Below, in pieces: positions 46,497-54,873 of a stretch of 64,000 bases of DNA; within the stretch, counting starts at the first letter, position 1, and the number at the start of each line of letters is the position of its first letter. This stretch comes from Helicobacter japonicus. Lineage in GTDB: Bacteria > Campylobacterota > Campylobacteria > Campylobacterales > Helicobacteraceae. The stretch spans positions 62,001 to 126,000 of the forward strand of contig NZ_JRMQ02000003.1 in assembly GCF_000762845.2 (NCBI RefSeq), read 5' to 3'. The notes beneath the pieces were generated by a model. The model saw nothing but the letters and a program-made list of their open reading frames with translations. It did not search any database and was not told the origin of the DNA. A program made the position numbers and the translations under genes.

Positions 46497-47772
46497 TTTG
46501 TAACGCCCTATAAGCAATATCATCTCTAAAGTGCATACCTTCAAAAAATACATTTTTTAGAATCTTGTAGGCATTATCTCTTGCTTGTTTTAAGCTTGAA
46601 GCAATCCCCACCGCTAAAAGCACACGCCCACCACTCGCAAGTAATTGCCCTTGTGAATCTACGCTCACACCCGCATATATAATATGTCCTAGATTCTTAT
46701 CAAAGTTCTGAATCTTAATAGGCATAGGAGTGCTTGAAGTATAAGGATAATCTTTTGATGAGGCTACTACCGCTACCGCATATTGATGTTTTAGCTCATA
46801 GCGCAAATCCTTTACCCTGCCCTCCACGCAGTGCACAAGAATATCAAGCAAAGGTGTTTGTAACATAGGCATTAGCACTTCACATTCAGGGTCGCCAAAT
46901 CGCACATTAAATTCTAGCAAATATGGCTCTAGCTCACCATCTTTTTCTACCACCATAATACCGCCAAAAAGCACCCCCTCAAATGGTGTGCCATTTTTAC
47001 TCATCGAATCGAGTGTGGGAGCGATAATACGCTGCTTAATTTTGTCCATTAGATTCTCATCGCATAAGGGTGTGGGCGTATATGCACCCATACCACCGGT
47101 ATTTGGTCCTTTATCCCCTGTAAGTAGTCGTTTATGGTCTTGACACGCAGGGAGCATTACAAAATCTTTCCCATCACAAAGCGCAAAGACAGAAAGCTCA
47201 TATCCATCTAAAAATTCCTCAACCACAACACATTTCCCAGCATCACCAAAACTTATGCCACTAAGCATATCTTTTACGCTTTGCTTTGCTTCCTCATAGC
47301 TTTGTGCAATAATCACGCCTTTCCCTCCGCATAAACCATCAGCCTTTACCACAATGGGTGGTGTTAGCGTATCAATAAAAGCGCAAAGACAATCAAAATC
47401 ACTTGATTGAACATATCGTGCAGTTGGAATCTTTGCTTGAGAGACAAAGTCTTTCATATACGCCTTGCTTAACTCTAAAGCTGCTGCTGCTTTGGAGGGT
47501 GCAAAAACACGAACATTGTGAGCGCGCAAATCATCACTTAAGCCCTCGCCAAGTGGTGCTTCAGGTCCTATAACAACAAGTGTAATATTATATTTTATGA
47601 TAGATTCTAAAATGTCTTGTGTATTTTTATAAGAGAGATTTTGTCCAAGATTATGTGTAGCACCATTACCGGGTGCAAAATATAAAGATTCTATTCTACT
47701 ATCTTGTTTTAATGCCAAACCTATGGCATATTCACGCCCTCCATTACCAATAATCAAAATCCGCTCTTGCAT
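46489..47772 (-). CDS. purD: Phosphoribosylamine-glycine ligase
   Basis: Second step of purine synthesis: joins glycine to phosphoribosylamine with ATP. The 427-residue ATP-grasp enzyme has the N-terminal nucleotide loop IIGNGGREYAIGLAL, PLGEGLSDDLR, KADGLCGGKGVIIAQ, GDKGPNTGGMGAYTP and FNVRFGDPECEVLMP. AAGGATTATT precedes the ATG. It opens a minus-strand run with RDD, lptD, PRTase-like and pnp; a 242-bp unexplained region lies upstream. Confidence 0.96.
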   Translation of the reverse strand: MQERILIIGNGGREYAIGLALKQDSRIESLYFAPGNGATHNLGQNLSYKNTQDILESIIKYNITLVVIGPEAPLGEGLSDDLRAHNVRVFAPSKAAAALELSKAYMKDFVSQAKIPTARYVQSSDFDCLCAFIDTLTPPIVVKADGLCGGKGVIIAQSYEEAKQSVKDMLSGISFGDAGKCVVVEEFLDGYELSVFALCDGKDFVMLPACQDHKRLLTGDKGPNTGGMGAYTPTPLCDENLMDKIKQRIIAPTLDSMSKNGTPFEGVLFGGIMVVEKDGELEPYLLEFNVRFGDPECEVLMPMLQTPLLDILVHCVEGRVKDLRYELKHQYAVAVVASSKDYPYTSSTPMPIKIQNFDKNLGHIIYAGVSVDSQGQLLASGGRVLLAVGIASSLKQARDNAYKILKNVFFEGMHFRDDIAYRALQNG

Positions 47773-48014
47773 AATAATCCTTAAGCTTAAACCCCCAAAT
47801 GAGCGTTACCCCAATGTGCGTAGCCTAAAAAAGCCACAAACAGAGCCAAGAGAATCTCATTAGGCGGCAAATCCTCACTGCATTAGCAGCTCAAGCAGAA
47901 ACACCGACACACAGAAACTACTACGATTAGCTCAATAATCTTTTAGTAACAGACTAGCGAATGATAAGGAAATGCGCGTCATTTAGGTTGAAACGCATTC
48001 TAACAAAAATAAAC
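47773..48014. other. Unexplained spacer between OMP gene and purD
   Basis: A 242-bp stretch without a convincing gene, visibly richer in G+C than its flanks. It contains the inverted repeats AATGCG (47971-47976) with CGCATT (47994-47999), perhaps a terminator for the OMP gene, and GCCTAA with TTAGGC about 40 nt apart. A short minus-strand frame ends at TAA near 47790 and reads NEILLALFVAFLGYAHWGN, with no start signal. It lacks the conserved ends of tmRNA and SRP RNA. It may hold a leader, a small RNA or gene debris. Confidence 0.4.
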
Positions 48015-48781
48015 TTAAAAGCCCATACCTAGCTCTAAAACAAGTGTAAAATTTTGACTTGCTGGATAAAAGGCACTTAAACCATTATCTGCCACAATGC
48101 TTTGAGAATCTTGAAGCTGATGATATTTTGCTTTAAGTCGTCCAAAAGATTATATCGCTCACCATAAGTAAGCCCAACAAAGCCCTGCGTGATAAAGCCT
48201 TGTGTGTTTAAGCCATTCCTAAAAAGCCCTTTAGGCTCTAGTGTAGCAAAATTATAAACACCTAAGCCATAATAAATCCCTAGAGCATATTCAAATCTCA
48301 CATCGGGCAAAAGCTCAATGTATCTTTGTGAGAGATTAAGTCCAAAGCCGATTGTTCCTATACTTAAGCCATTTGGAGAGTTGCTAGAGTTAAGATTATA
48401 CATCTCCATAGGGATTCCAAAACCCAAAAAAAGTGGTTTGCTTAGTGAGCCAAGATTAAAGCCAATATCTCCAAATACGCTAAAAATTGTGCCAAAACCA
48501 CGATTGGTGCTTAAGATATTATGCGAACTATGAGTGTTAAAATCCATAAAGTTTATGCCAACATTTGTATGAGCATAAAACTCTCTATCATACCATAGCG
48601 CATCACCACCTAAGCCACCGCCTACACCATTAATGGCAATCTTTGAAGAATGAAGATTCACAAAATGCGGAGAGAGAAATAAACGGTCATCATTGCAACT
48701 TTTATGTGTGCATTGAAAGCCAAAGCTCTTGCAAGCAAATAAGTATATAATGCAAAGAATCAAAAATTTTACACTCTTCAT
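48015..48781 (-). pseudogene. Outer-membrane protein gene with a single-base frameshift near its end
   Basis: The start at 48781 gives a signal peptide (MKSVKFLILCIIYLFACKSF) and a Gly/aromatic-rich barrel-like protein. The frame as it stands ends at 48077 with KALWQIMV. In another frame the sequence continues after position about 48147 as LKAKYHQLQDSQSIVADNG and ends TLVLELGMGF followed by stop, the typical C-terminal Phe of outer-membrane barrels. Adding one A to the AAAA at 48144-48147 restores the frame (NLFGRLKAKY). So this is a recent frameshift, a slippery switch or a sequencing error. The family is unknown; the -10 box at 48821-48826 explains why the earlier GTG is not the start. Confidence 0.7.
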
Positions 48782-48820
48782 ACATATTTCTTCGTTATAA
48801 AATTTAATAGCTCTCATAAT

Positions 48821-48826
48821 ATTATA
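48821..48826 (-). promoter_or_regulatory. -10 box of the OMP gene
   Basis: TATAAT on the minus strand, 39 nt before the chosen start at 48781. The longer reading frame runs through this box, which argues against the upstream GTG. Confidence 0.55.
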
Positions 48827-48934
48827 ACCCACTTGAGAAATCTAAATCATTAGTAAGGGTGGATTCTTATTTTAAGTTACTATTTTACAAAAATTTTATA
48901 GAATCTGCCCTTACTACAATACAAGGAACTGAAA

Positions 48935-49651
48935 ATGCAAAAAGTGCCAAAACCTTATTTGCAAGAATATAAATTTACGCTCAAAGGTATGCTTCAATTT
49001 GAAATAATAAGCTTTTTGGGACGCTATTTTTTCTCGCATATGCCATCACGCGCACCTAAGTTTCACACTCTTGCATCAAAAGAAAAAAATTACCTTAATC
49101 TTGGGTGTGGTAATCAATTGAGGCAAATAATGGGGGGGGGGCATACTATAATTAATGCCGATTTTTTCTCACATCTTAAACCTTATAAAACTTACTCTAC
49201 TCCTATGCCAGAGTGGCAAATTGATTTACGCTATCCTTTGCAATGCCCTCATAATATATTTGATGGCGTATTTTCAGAACATACGCTAGAACATCTCTAT
49301 ATTGATGATGCTATTGCCCTACTTAGGGAAATCTTTCGGATTCTAAAACCTAATGGCACAATTCGCCTAAGTGTGCCTGATTTAGAATTTCATATACAAC
49401 AATACCTTAATGCAAAAAAACAAGATTCGACTCAACAAGCTTTAGCAAGTGAGTATATAAGAAAACTCACACAAGACTACCTCCACTTAAGTGTATGGGA
49501 TTATGATGGATTATCTTATGCGCTTGAAATGGTAGGCTTTGTAGATATTCAACGCTCTTCTTTTAATAATGGACGCGATAAATCCTTACTATTTGATGCT
49601 AAGCAAAGAGCTTTTGCAAGCCTTTATGTAGAAGCAAGCAAACCTCTATAA
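48935..49651 (+). CDS. SAM-dependent methyltransferase with an in-frame G10 tract
   Basis: A 238-residue class I methyltransferase. Motif I is YLNLGCGNQLRQIMGGGHT; an acidic DGVFSEHTLEHLYIDD segment and an ILKPNGTIRLSVPDL motif follow, the pattern of Methyltransf_11-type enzymes acting on small molecules or sugars. Ten consecutive G (49132-49141) sit inside motif I. At this length the frame is open; loss or gain of one G would truncate the enzyme soon after residue 66, which is the layout of a phase-variable gene. The substrate is unknown; glycan or LPS is a guess. Its stop overlaps the metA stop by 6 nt. Confidence 0.75.
   Translation: MQKVPKPYLQEYKFTLKGMLQFEIISFLGRYFFSHMPSRAPKFHTLASKEKNYLNLGCGNQLRQIMGGGHTIINADFFSHLKPYKTYSTPMPEWQIDLRYPLQCPHNIFDGVFSEHTLEHLYIDDAIALLREIFRILKPNGTIRLSVPDLEFHIQQYLNAKKQDSTQQALASEYIRKLTQDYLHLSVWDYDGLSYALEMVGFVDIQRSSFNNGRDKSLLFDAKQRAFASLYVEASKPL
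49132..49141 (+). repeat. Homopolymeric G10 tract (phase-variation candidate)
   Basis: Ten G inside the methyltransferase coding sequence, directly after the SAM-binding motif. The present length keeps the frame open. Confidence 0.9.
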
Positions 49652-50527
49652 CACAAAAGGTGTGTTTTGATATACAGAAAAATTAAGCCAATTTGCAAAC
49701 ATCACACTCGCACTTGATTTCCACGATAGCACAGGCTCGTTGCGCTCATTAAAATATCCAAGTGGCTTTTCAATCTCCAAGCCCTTTTGCTTATCGCGCT
49801 CATATTCTAATAAAAGCGTGTCTTTGGCATATTCAGGGTGAGAGAGGATAAAATAATCTTTTTCATCTTTCAACACACTCACACCGCTTTGCTCCCCTTG
49901 AAGCAAAACCTTTAAACTTGTGTGTTTGATGCAAGATTCATCAATACCTGAATGCCTAGAATGAGGCATATACACAATTTCATCTAAACCATTAAGGAGT
50001 AAATCCTCTTGCACCTTCTTATGCGCAAAAACCCCAAAAAGTTTTTTATTTAAAGAGACTTTTGGAATCTTATGAAAATAATATAACCCTGCCATAGCCC
50101 CCCAGCATAAATATAAAGTGCTTGTGCAGTGATTTTTTAAATATGCCATAATCTCCACAAGCTCACTCCAATATGCCACCTCTTCAAATGTCAAATGTTC
50201 AATGGGTGCGCCTGTAACAATCGCGCCATCAAAGTTACGTCCTTTAATCTCACTAAAATTCACATAGAACCTATCAAGGTGGCTTTTAGGTGTATTTGTC
50301 CCAATATAACTCGCTGTTGAAAGCAATGTGATATTGACTTGCAAAGGAGAATTTGCAAGAAGAGAGAGAATCTGATTTTCTGTCTCAATTTTCGTAGGCA
50401 TAAGATTAATAATCAGCACTTCTAGTGTGCGTATATCTTGGTGTATGGCACGCTCTGCCCCCATAATGAAGGCATTTTTTCGCAAAAATGTATAAGCAGG
50501 TATATCCTCTGGTATCACAACAGGCAT
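49646..50527 (-). CDS. metA: Homoserine O-acyltransferase, predicted acetyl-specific
   Basis: Activates homoserine for methionine synthesis. The 293-residue protein has catalytic Cys141 in LYLCWGAMAG, Lys46 in MPTKIETE, and His230/Glu232 in LSHPEYA. The residue that selects the acyl donor is Glu110 in TGAPIEHL; E. coli has Gly there (succinyl), while Bacillus cereus MetA has Glu (acetyl). I therefore predict O-acetylhomoserine as product, despite the usual annotation as succinyltransferase. It lies 36 nt downstream of metY, whose enzyme uses O-acetylhomoserine. Confidence 0.92.
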   Translation of the reverse strand: MPVVIPEDIPAYTFLRKNAFIMGAERAIHQDIRTLEVLIINLMPTKIETENQILSLLANSPLQVNITLLSTASYIGTNTPKSHLDRFYVNFSEIKGRNFDGAIVTGAPIEHLTFEEVAYWSELVEIMAYLKNHCTSTLYLCWGAMAGLYYFHKIPKVSLNKKLFGVFAHKKVQEDLLLNGLDEIVYMPHSRHSGIDESCIKHTSLKVLLQGEQSGVSVLKDEKDYFILSHPEYAKDTLLLEYERDKQKGLEIEKPLGYFNERNEPVLSWKSSASVMFANWLNFSVYQNTPFVL

Positions 50528-50563
50528 AGCAATCCTTTTATCTCTTGATTTATATGGGCTATT

Positions 50564-51856
50564 TTAAGATTCAATAGCCTTTTTCAAATCCGCAATAAGA
50601 TCTTGTGCGCTCTCTAACCCTATACTTAAGCGAATTGTGCAAGGTGTAATACCTGCAGATTCTAATTCCACCCCACTTAATTGAGAATGTGTAGTAGAGG
50701 CAGGGTGAATGATAAGCGACTTACTATCGCCAATATTAACCACCATTGCAAAAATCTCTGTGTTATTGCAAATTTTTTGTGCTTCTTCAAAACTTTGTGC
50801 TTCAAAGCTAATAAGCCCAGAACTTTGTGAGTTTGTATAATATTTATCAAGCAGAGATTTGTAAGGATTGCTTGGTAGAGATGGATAAGATACACTGCTT
50901 ATTTTGGGGTGAGATTCCAAAAATTGAGCCACTTGTAATGCGTTTTGACTATGTTTTTTAATGCGTAACTCTAAAGTCTCTAATCCTTGCAATAAAAGCC
51001 AAGCTGATTGTGGAGAAAGTGTTGCACCGATATTTCTTAGCCATTCTGTAATAAGGCGAATACTGAAAATAGGTAGAGGCAAACTCGCGTAAATAAGCCC
51101 GTGATAGCTAGGGTCTGGCGTATTAAAAGCAAGATAGCGCGGATTATCCTTAATGAGTGCATTTAATCCTGTGCGCTCTATAATAGCCCCACCTAGAGCA
51201 CTACCTTGCCCATTAACATATTTACTCAAGCTATACACACTAATATCAACGCCATAATCAAAAGGTTTATGCAAAAATGCCGTAGCCACTGTGTTATCAC
51301 AAATGCTAATGATTTTATGCTTTTTAGCGATTGCTGTGATAGATTCTGTATCGGCAATAGAAATTTGTGGATTAGAAATACTCTCAAAGAAAATTGCCTT
51401 TGTTTTAGAATCTATAACTTTTTCAAGTGTGCCACTAATATTATCAATATCAAACACTCGCGCTTCTATGCCAAATCGTTTTAAAGTATGCACAAAAAGC
51501 GTTTGTGTGCCACCATAGATTTTATTTGAATACACGATATTATCACCATTTTCCGCACAATTTACAATCGCATAAAAAATCGCCGCACTCCCACTTGAAG
51601 TAGGCACACCAAATACACCTCCTTCAACTGCTGCAAGTCGTGCACCAAGCACATCTGTCGTAGGATTTGTAAGGCGCGTATAAATATTACCAAGCTCCTT
51701 TAAGCCAAATCGTGCTGCCGCTTGAGCTAGACTTTCAAAGCTATAAGCAGTATTTTGATAAATAGGCACACTCATAGTGCGTTGGGTATCATAAGTATAA
51801 CCCGCGTGAAGCGCGAGTGTGTCTTGCGAAAATTGATTATGTGATAATTGAGCCAT
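50564..51856 (-). CDS. metY: O-acetylhomoserine sulfhydrylase
   Basis: PLP enzyme that makes homocysteine from O-acetylhomoserine and sulfide. The 430-residue protein has RLTNPTTDVLGARLAAVEGG, the SSGSAAIFYAI loop, and the PLP lysine Lys212 in SVYSLSKYVNGQGSALGG. I start at 51856 because AAAGGAG lies 5 nt upstream of that ATG; the frame extends to 51871. A -10 box (GATAAT, 51888-51893) and a candidate operator at 51909-51919 lie upstream. With metA it forms a two-gene operon. Confidence 0.93.
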   Translation of the reverse strand: MAQLSHNQFSQDTLALHAGYTYDTQRTMSVPIYQNTAYSFESLAQAAARFGLKELGNIYTRLTNPTTDVLGARLAAVEGGVFGVPTSSGSAAIFYAIVNCAENGDNIVYSNKIYGGTQTLFVHTLKRFGIEARVFDIDNISGTLEKVIDSKTKAIFFESISNPQISIADTESITAIAKKHKIISICDNTVATAFLHKPFDYGVDISVYSLSKYVNGQGSALGGAIIERTGLNALIKDNPRYLAFNTPDPSYHGLIYASLPLPIFSIRLITEWLRNIGATLSPQSAWLLLQGLETLELRIKKHSQNALQVAQFLESHPKISSVSYPSLPSNPYKSLLDKYYTNSQSSGLISFEAQSFEEAQKICNNTEIFAMVVNIGDSKSLIIHPASTTHSQLSGVELESAGITPCTIRLSIGLESAQDLIADLKKAIES

Positions 51857-51887
51857 CATTTCTCCTTTCAAATAAAACTTCTTTCAT

Positions 51888-51893
51888 ATTATC
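51888..51893 (-). promoter_or_regulatory. -10 box of metY-metA
   Basis: GATAAT on the minus strand in TGTGATAAT, 31 nt before the metY start. The operator copy at 51909-51919 would cover the -35 region. Confidence 0.45.
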
Positions 51894-51908
51894 ACAAATA
51901 ATTAAGAT

Positions 51909-51919
51909 TACAATATGTA
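51909..51919. promoter_or_regulatory. Candidate operator, copy 1 (TACAATATGTA)
   Basis: An imperfect palindrome (TACA-ATA-TGTA) within ATTACAATATGTATTTT, at the -35 position of the metY promoter. The same sequence occurs inverted at 51976-51986 and again near 52124-52136. Confidence 0.5.
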
Positions 51920-51975
51920 TTTTATAAAATTTTGTCAAAAAAATAAAAATGTTACTTTTTGCAAATATTTTAAAT

Positions 51976-51986
51976 TACATATTGTA
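51976..51986. promoter_or_regulatory. Candidate operator, copy 2 (TACATATTGTA)
   Basis: Exact reverse complement of copy 1, within ATTACATATTGTATTTT, 56 bp away in the gene-free region. Confidence 0.5.
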
Positions 51987-52085
51987 TTTTGATATATTTG
52001 TAAAAAATATTTTAATATTTTAAGATTCTAAGTCTTTTAACACACAAAAAACATTCAAACAGCCTTATCGCATTATTTACATAGC

Positions 52086-52113
52086 ATTAAGATTCTAAAA
52101 ATAGAATCTTAAT
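52086..52113. repeat. Perfect 12-bp hairpin containing an inverted AGATTCT pair
   Basis: ATTAAGATTCTA, loop AAAA, TAGAATCTTAAT. It lies between divergently oriented genes (metY and the PerM-like gene), so it is not a simple end-of-gene terminator; it could act in the leader of the plus-strand gene. Confidence 0.6.
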
Positions 52114-52123
52114 CTAAGAATCT

Positions 52124-52136
52124 CACATATTGTATT
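52124..52136. promoter_or_regulatory. Candidate operator, copy 3 (CACATATTGTATT)
   Basis: Shares ACATATTGTATT with copy 2 and lies 25 bp before the PerM-like start. The gene-free region 51857-52160 otherwise holds only A/T-rich DNA with the hairpin at 52086. Confidence 0.4.
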
Positions 52137-52160
52137 GAAAAAGTAAGGGAATATTAAAGT

Positions 52161-53228
52161 TTGAAAGCAACTACATTTTTTTGGATTATTTTTGGTGTAA
52201 GTGCATACGCAATGTATTATATTTATGCCGCATATTTAATGGATATACTCATTGCGCTTTTGCTTTCTATCGCCACTTTTGGCTTATACAATACATTATC
52301 AAAATATATCAAATATCCCATTGTGTGTGCGTTTATCAGCGTATGTATCTTAGTTCTCTTTCTTGTCGTGCCTCTGTTTTTTCTCATAAAAAGCATTATC
52401 ACCTCCACGACAGAGCTTACACTTAATGCTGCTGCCTTTAACGCATTCGTTGAGGGAAGTAAAGAACAGATTCTCTCTCTCTTTCATTCATTCCCCGACA
52501 TTCAGCAAAAAATTGAAATTGCGCTTACAAACATTTCTGCCTCTTCAATTCTAAGCTATGTATTTAACTTCAGCTCACAGCTTGGCAAATCAAGCTTAGG
52601 ATTTATGATAGATACAGGCTTTATTATTGTATTTTTGTTTTTTTACTTCCTTTATGGTAAGCAAGCTTATGCCTATATTATTGAGCTTATACCTTTTGAG
52701 AACTCACAAATTTCTCTCGTGCTTAATGAAGTAACAAATACCATTAAAGTCGTATTTTATACTTCTGTGCTCAATATTGTTTTACAAGGCTTTGCATTTG
52801 GGGTGATGATTATATTTTTTGGATATGATGGTGTCTTTTTTGGTATGCTCTATGGACTTGCCTCAATCGTCCCTATAGTTGGTGGCTCTTTGGTATGGCT
52901 ACCTATCGCAGGGTATGAGTTTTATTTAGGACACACACAAAATGCAGTCATCATCGCTATTTACGCACTTGCAGTATGTGCAGTGCTTATTGACAATATT
53001 ATCAAGCCTATTCTTATTGGCATCATCAATAACAAAGTGCTAAAAACTTCAGTAAAAATTAATGAACTTCTTATTTTCTTTGCGATTTTAGCTGGACTTA
53101 CAAGCTTAGGATTTTGGGGTATTATCATCGCTCCAGCACTCACAGCACTTTTTATTTCGCTTTTAAGAATCTATCGCAACCAAACCGCCAAAGAACCCCT
53201 TATACCCGTAGATTCTAAATCCCATTAA
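52161..53228 (+). CDS. AI-2E/PerM-family membrane transporter
   Basis: A 355-residue protein with about eight membrane helices and the family C-terminal pattern GLASIVPIVGGSLVWLPIA, then IIKPILIGIINNKVLKTSVK and GIIIAPALTALFISL. Members are proposed exporters (the name comes from autoinducer-2) or Na+/H+ antiporters; the true substrate is unknown. The start is TTG at 52161 (MKATTFFWIIFGVS), with AAGGGA 11 nt upstream; the next ATG would remove the first helix. Its stop is 5 nt from the recJ stop (convergent). Confidence 0.8.
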   Translation: MKATTFFWIIFGVSAYAMYYIYAAYLMDILIALLLSIATFGLYNTLSKYIKYPIVCAFISVCILVLFLVVPLFFLIKSIITSTTELTLNAAAFNAFVEGSKEQILSLFHSFPDIQQKIEIALTNISASSILSYVFNFSSQLGKSSLGFMIDTGFIIVFLFFYFLYGKQAYAYIIELIPFENSQISLVLNEVTNTIKVVFYTSVLNIVLQGFAFGVMIIFFGYDGVFFGMLYGLASIVPIVGGSLVWLPIAGYEFYLGHTQNAVIIAIYALAVCAVLIDNIIKPILIGIINNKVLKTSVKINELLIFFAILAGLTSLGFWGIIIAPALTALFISLLRIYRNQTAKEPLIPVDSKSH

Positions 53229-53233
53229 CCTTA

Positions 53234-54841
53234 TTAAGAGATAAAATCAATAACTTTAAGCTTCAGTCTTTTGTAATAACTATCTCTTATAATCTCAAAA
53301 TATACATCGCCACATTGCCCTATTTCACGCATACAAGGGGCAAAAAACTCAACCCCAATAAGTCTTATCTCGTTAGTCATATCCTGTAAGACATATTCAA
53401 AATGTCTTATTTCCTGCTCTTTTTCTGCATCTTTATTTTTTTTACCAAGCGGCTTTATAGATTCTATACGCATTTTTTCACAAATAAAAATAGGTGTAGG
53501 ATTCCCCACGCCAAAAGGCTCAAAAGATTGCAAAATCTCCATTAACTCCTCATTAATATCCGTGCTTTTAATCACACCTAGCACCCCATCTTCTTCATCT
53601 TTTTCAACAATAAGAGTTGTAGGTAAAAGTGTGAAAAAATGCTCTAGATTCGATCTTTCTAAGCTCAATCCAACTGCCCCACTATGCCCACCATAAGCAA
53701 GTAAATGTTTTTTTTGCCCCTCTAAAGAAGTGATGCTCTCTATAAGATTGACACCACCAAAACTCCGACCACTGCCCTTTAATACATTATTATGTTCGGA
53801 AAAAATAAAGGTGCTTTTTTTGCATTCTCTAGCAAGAGATGAAGCAACAATCCCTAGCACACCCTCGTGCCAACCTTTTGCGTAGCTTATCGCAATATAT
53901 TCATTTTGCATAAGATTAACACGCGCAGATTCTAATATCTCATTCTGAATCTGCTTGCGCTCATTATTAAAAGTAACAAGCTTATCATAAGCAATTTTTG
54001 CCTGTGTAAAATCTTCACTCACTAAAAATTCTAATGCAATATCTGCACTTGCTACACGCCCTGCAGCATTTAAAAGTGGGATAAAAGAAAAAGCAAGAGT
54101 TTGACTATCAAGCTGCTTAGATTTTCCTCTCAAGATTTGTGCAAAAGGCATACAATCTCGGGCTAAAGATTCAATACCCTTTTTAACAAATAGGCGATTT
54201 ATCCCCACAAGTGGCATTATATCACCAACGCTCGCAATGGCAAGATAGCCCAAAAATATACCCATATCGACTTTAGCTTTAAGAATCTGTTTTAAGGCAG
54301 CACAAAAATACCACGCCACCACCGCACCACAAATTGCCTTTTGTGGAAAAGTGCAATCGCTTAAATATGGGTCGATAATCACATCGGCGTTTGGTATGTC
54401 CCCTGTGGGCATATGATGGTCAGTGATCACAAGTGAAACACCCGCGCTTTTACACCATTCTCCAGCAGACAATGCTGTTATGCCATTATCCACGCTTACA
54501 ATCACAGCAGCATTGTTTGCATATTTTTCTAAAAGTGGAGCACTTACACCATACCCATCATTAAAGCGATGTGGAATAATAAGACGCATATTTTCATAGC
54601 CTAAGATTCTAAAAAATCGCACCATAATGGCACTCGCACACACACCATCAGCATCATAATCCCCAACGACAAGCACTTCTTGCCCTTTATTTATACATTT
54701 TGCTACGATTTGTGCCCCTTCAAATGCGTGGGTTAAGTTCTGTGGCAAAGGTAAATCCTGCAATGATGAGAATCCACGCTCTACATCACGCGCTAAAAGC
54801 ATATCAAGTATTTGTGCTTTGTTAAGATAGGGGTATGTCAT
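53234..54841 (-). CDS. recJ: Single-stranded-DNA-specific exonuclease RecJ
   Basis: 5'-3' exonuclease for recombination and mismatch repair. The DHH-family protein has GDYDADGVCASAI, SVDNGITALS, ITDHHMPTGD and the DHHA1 signature YGGHSGAVGLSLE, in the right order. Length of 535 residues is typical. I start at the ATG 54841 (MTYPYLNK); a TTG at 54865 gives 8 more residues, and neither has a strong ribosome site. It lies just after pyrG on the same strand. Confidence 0.93.
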   Translation of the reverse strand: MTYPYLNKAQILDMLLARDVERGFSSLQDLPLPQNLTHAFEGAQIVAKCINKGQEVLVVGDYDADGVCASAIMVRFFRILGYENMRLIIPHRFNDGYGVSAPLLEKYANNAAVIVSVDNGITALSAGEWCKSAGVSLVITDHHMPTGDIPNADVIIDPYLSDCTFPQKAICGAVVAWYFCAALKQILKAKVDMGIFLGYLAIASVGDIMPLVGINRLFVKKGIESLARDCMPFAQILRGKSKQLDSQTLAFSFIPLLNAAGRVASADIALEFLVSEDFTQAKIAYDKLVTFNNERKQIQNEILESARVNLMQNEYIAISYAKGWHEGVLGIVASSLARECKKSTFIFSEHNNVLKGSGRSFGGVNLIESITSLEGQKKHLLAYGGHSGAVGLSLERSNLEHFFTLLPTTLIVEKDEEDGVLGVIKSTDINEELMEILQSFEPFGVGNPTPIFICEKMRIESIKPLGKKNKDAEKEQEIRHFEYVLQDMTNEIRLIGVEFFAPCMREIGQCGDVYFEIIRDSYYKRLKLKVIDFIS

Positions 54842-54873
54842 CTTTAATCTATTCCACTTTATCAATTGAAATA

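Noticed and set aside
47773-48014. tmRNA or SRP RNA in the spacer before purD
   Set aside because: The conserved tmRNA 5' end (GGTTTCGAC-like) and 3' CCA acceptor are absent, and there is no SRP tetraloop region.
52472-52484. CT dinucleotide run in the PerM-like gene as a phase-variation tract
   Set aside because: Only five to six repeat units, in a coding context that reads normally; too short to be a convincing slippage site.
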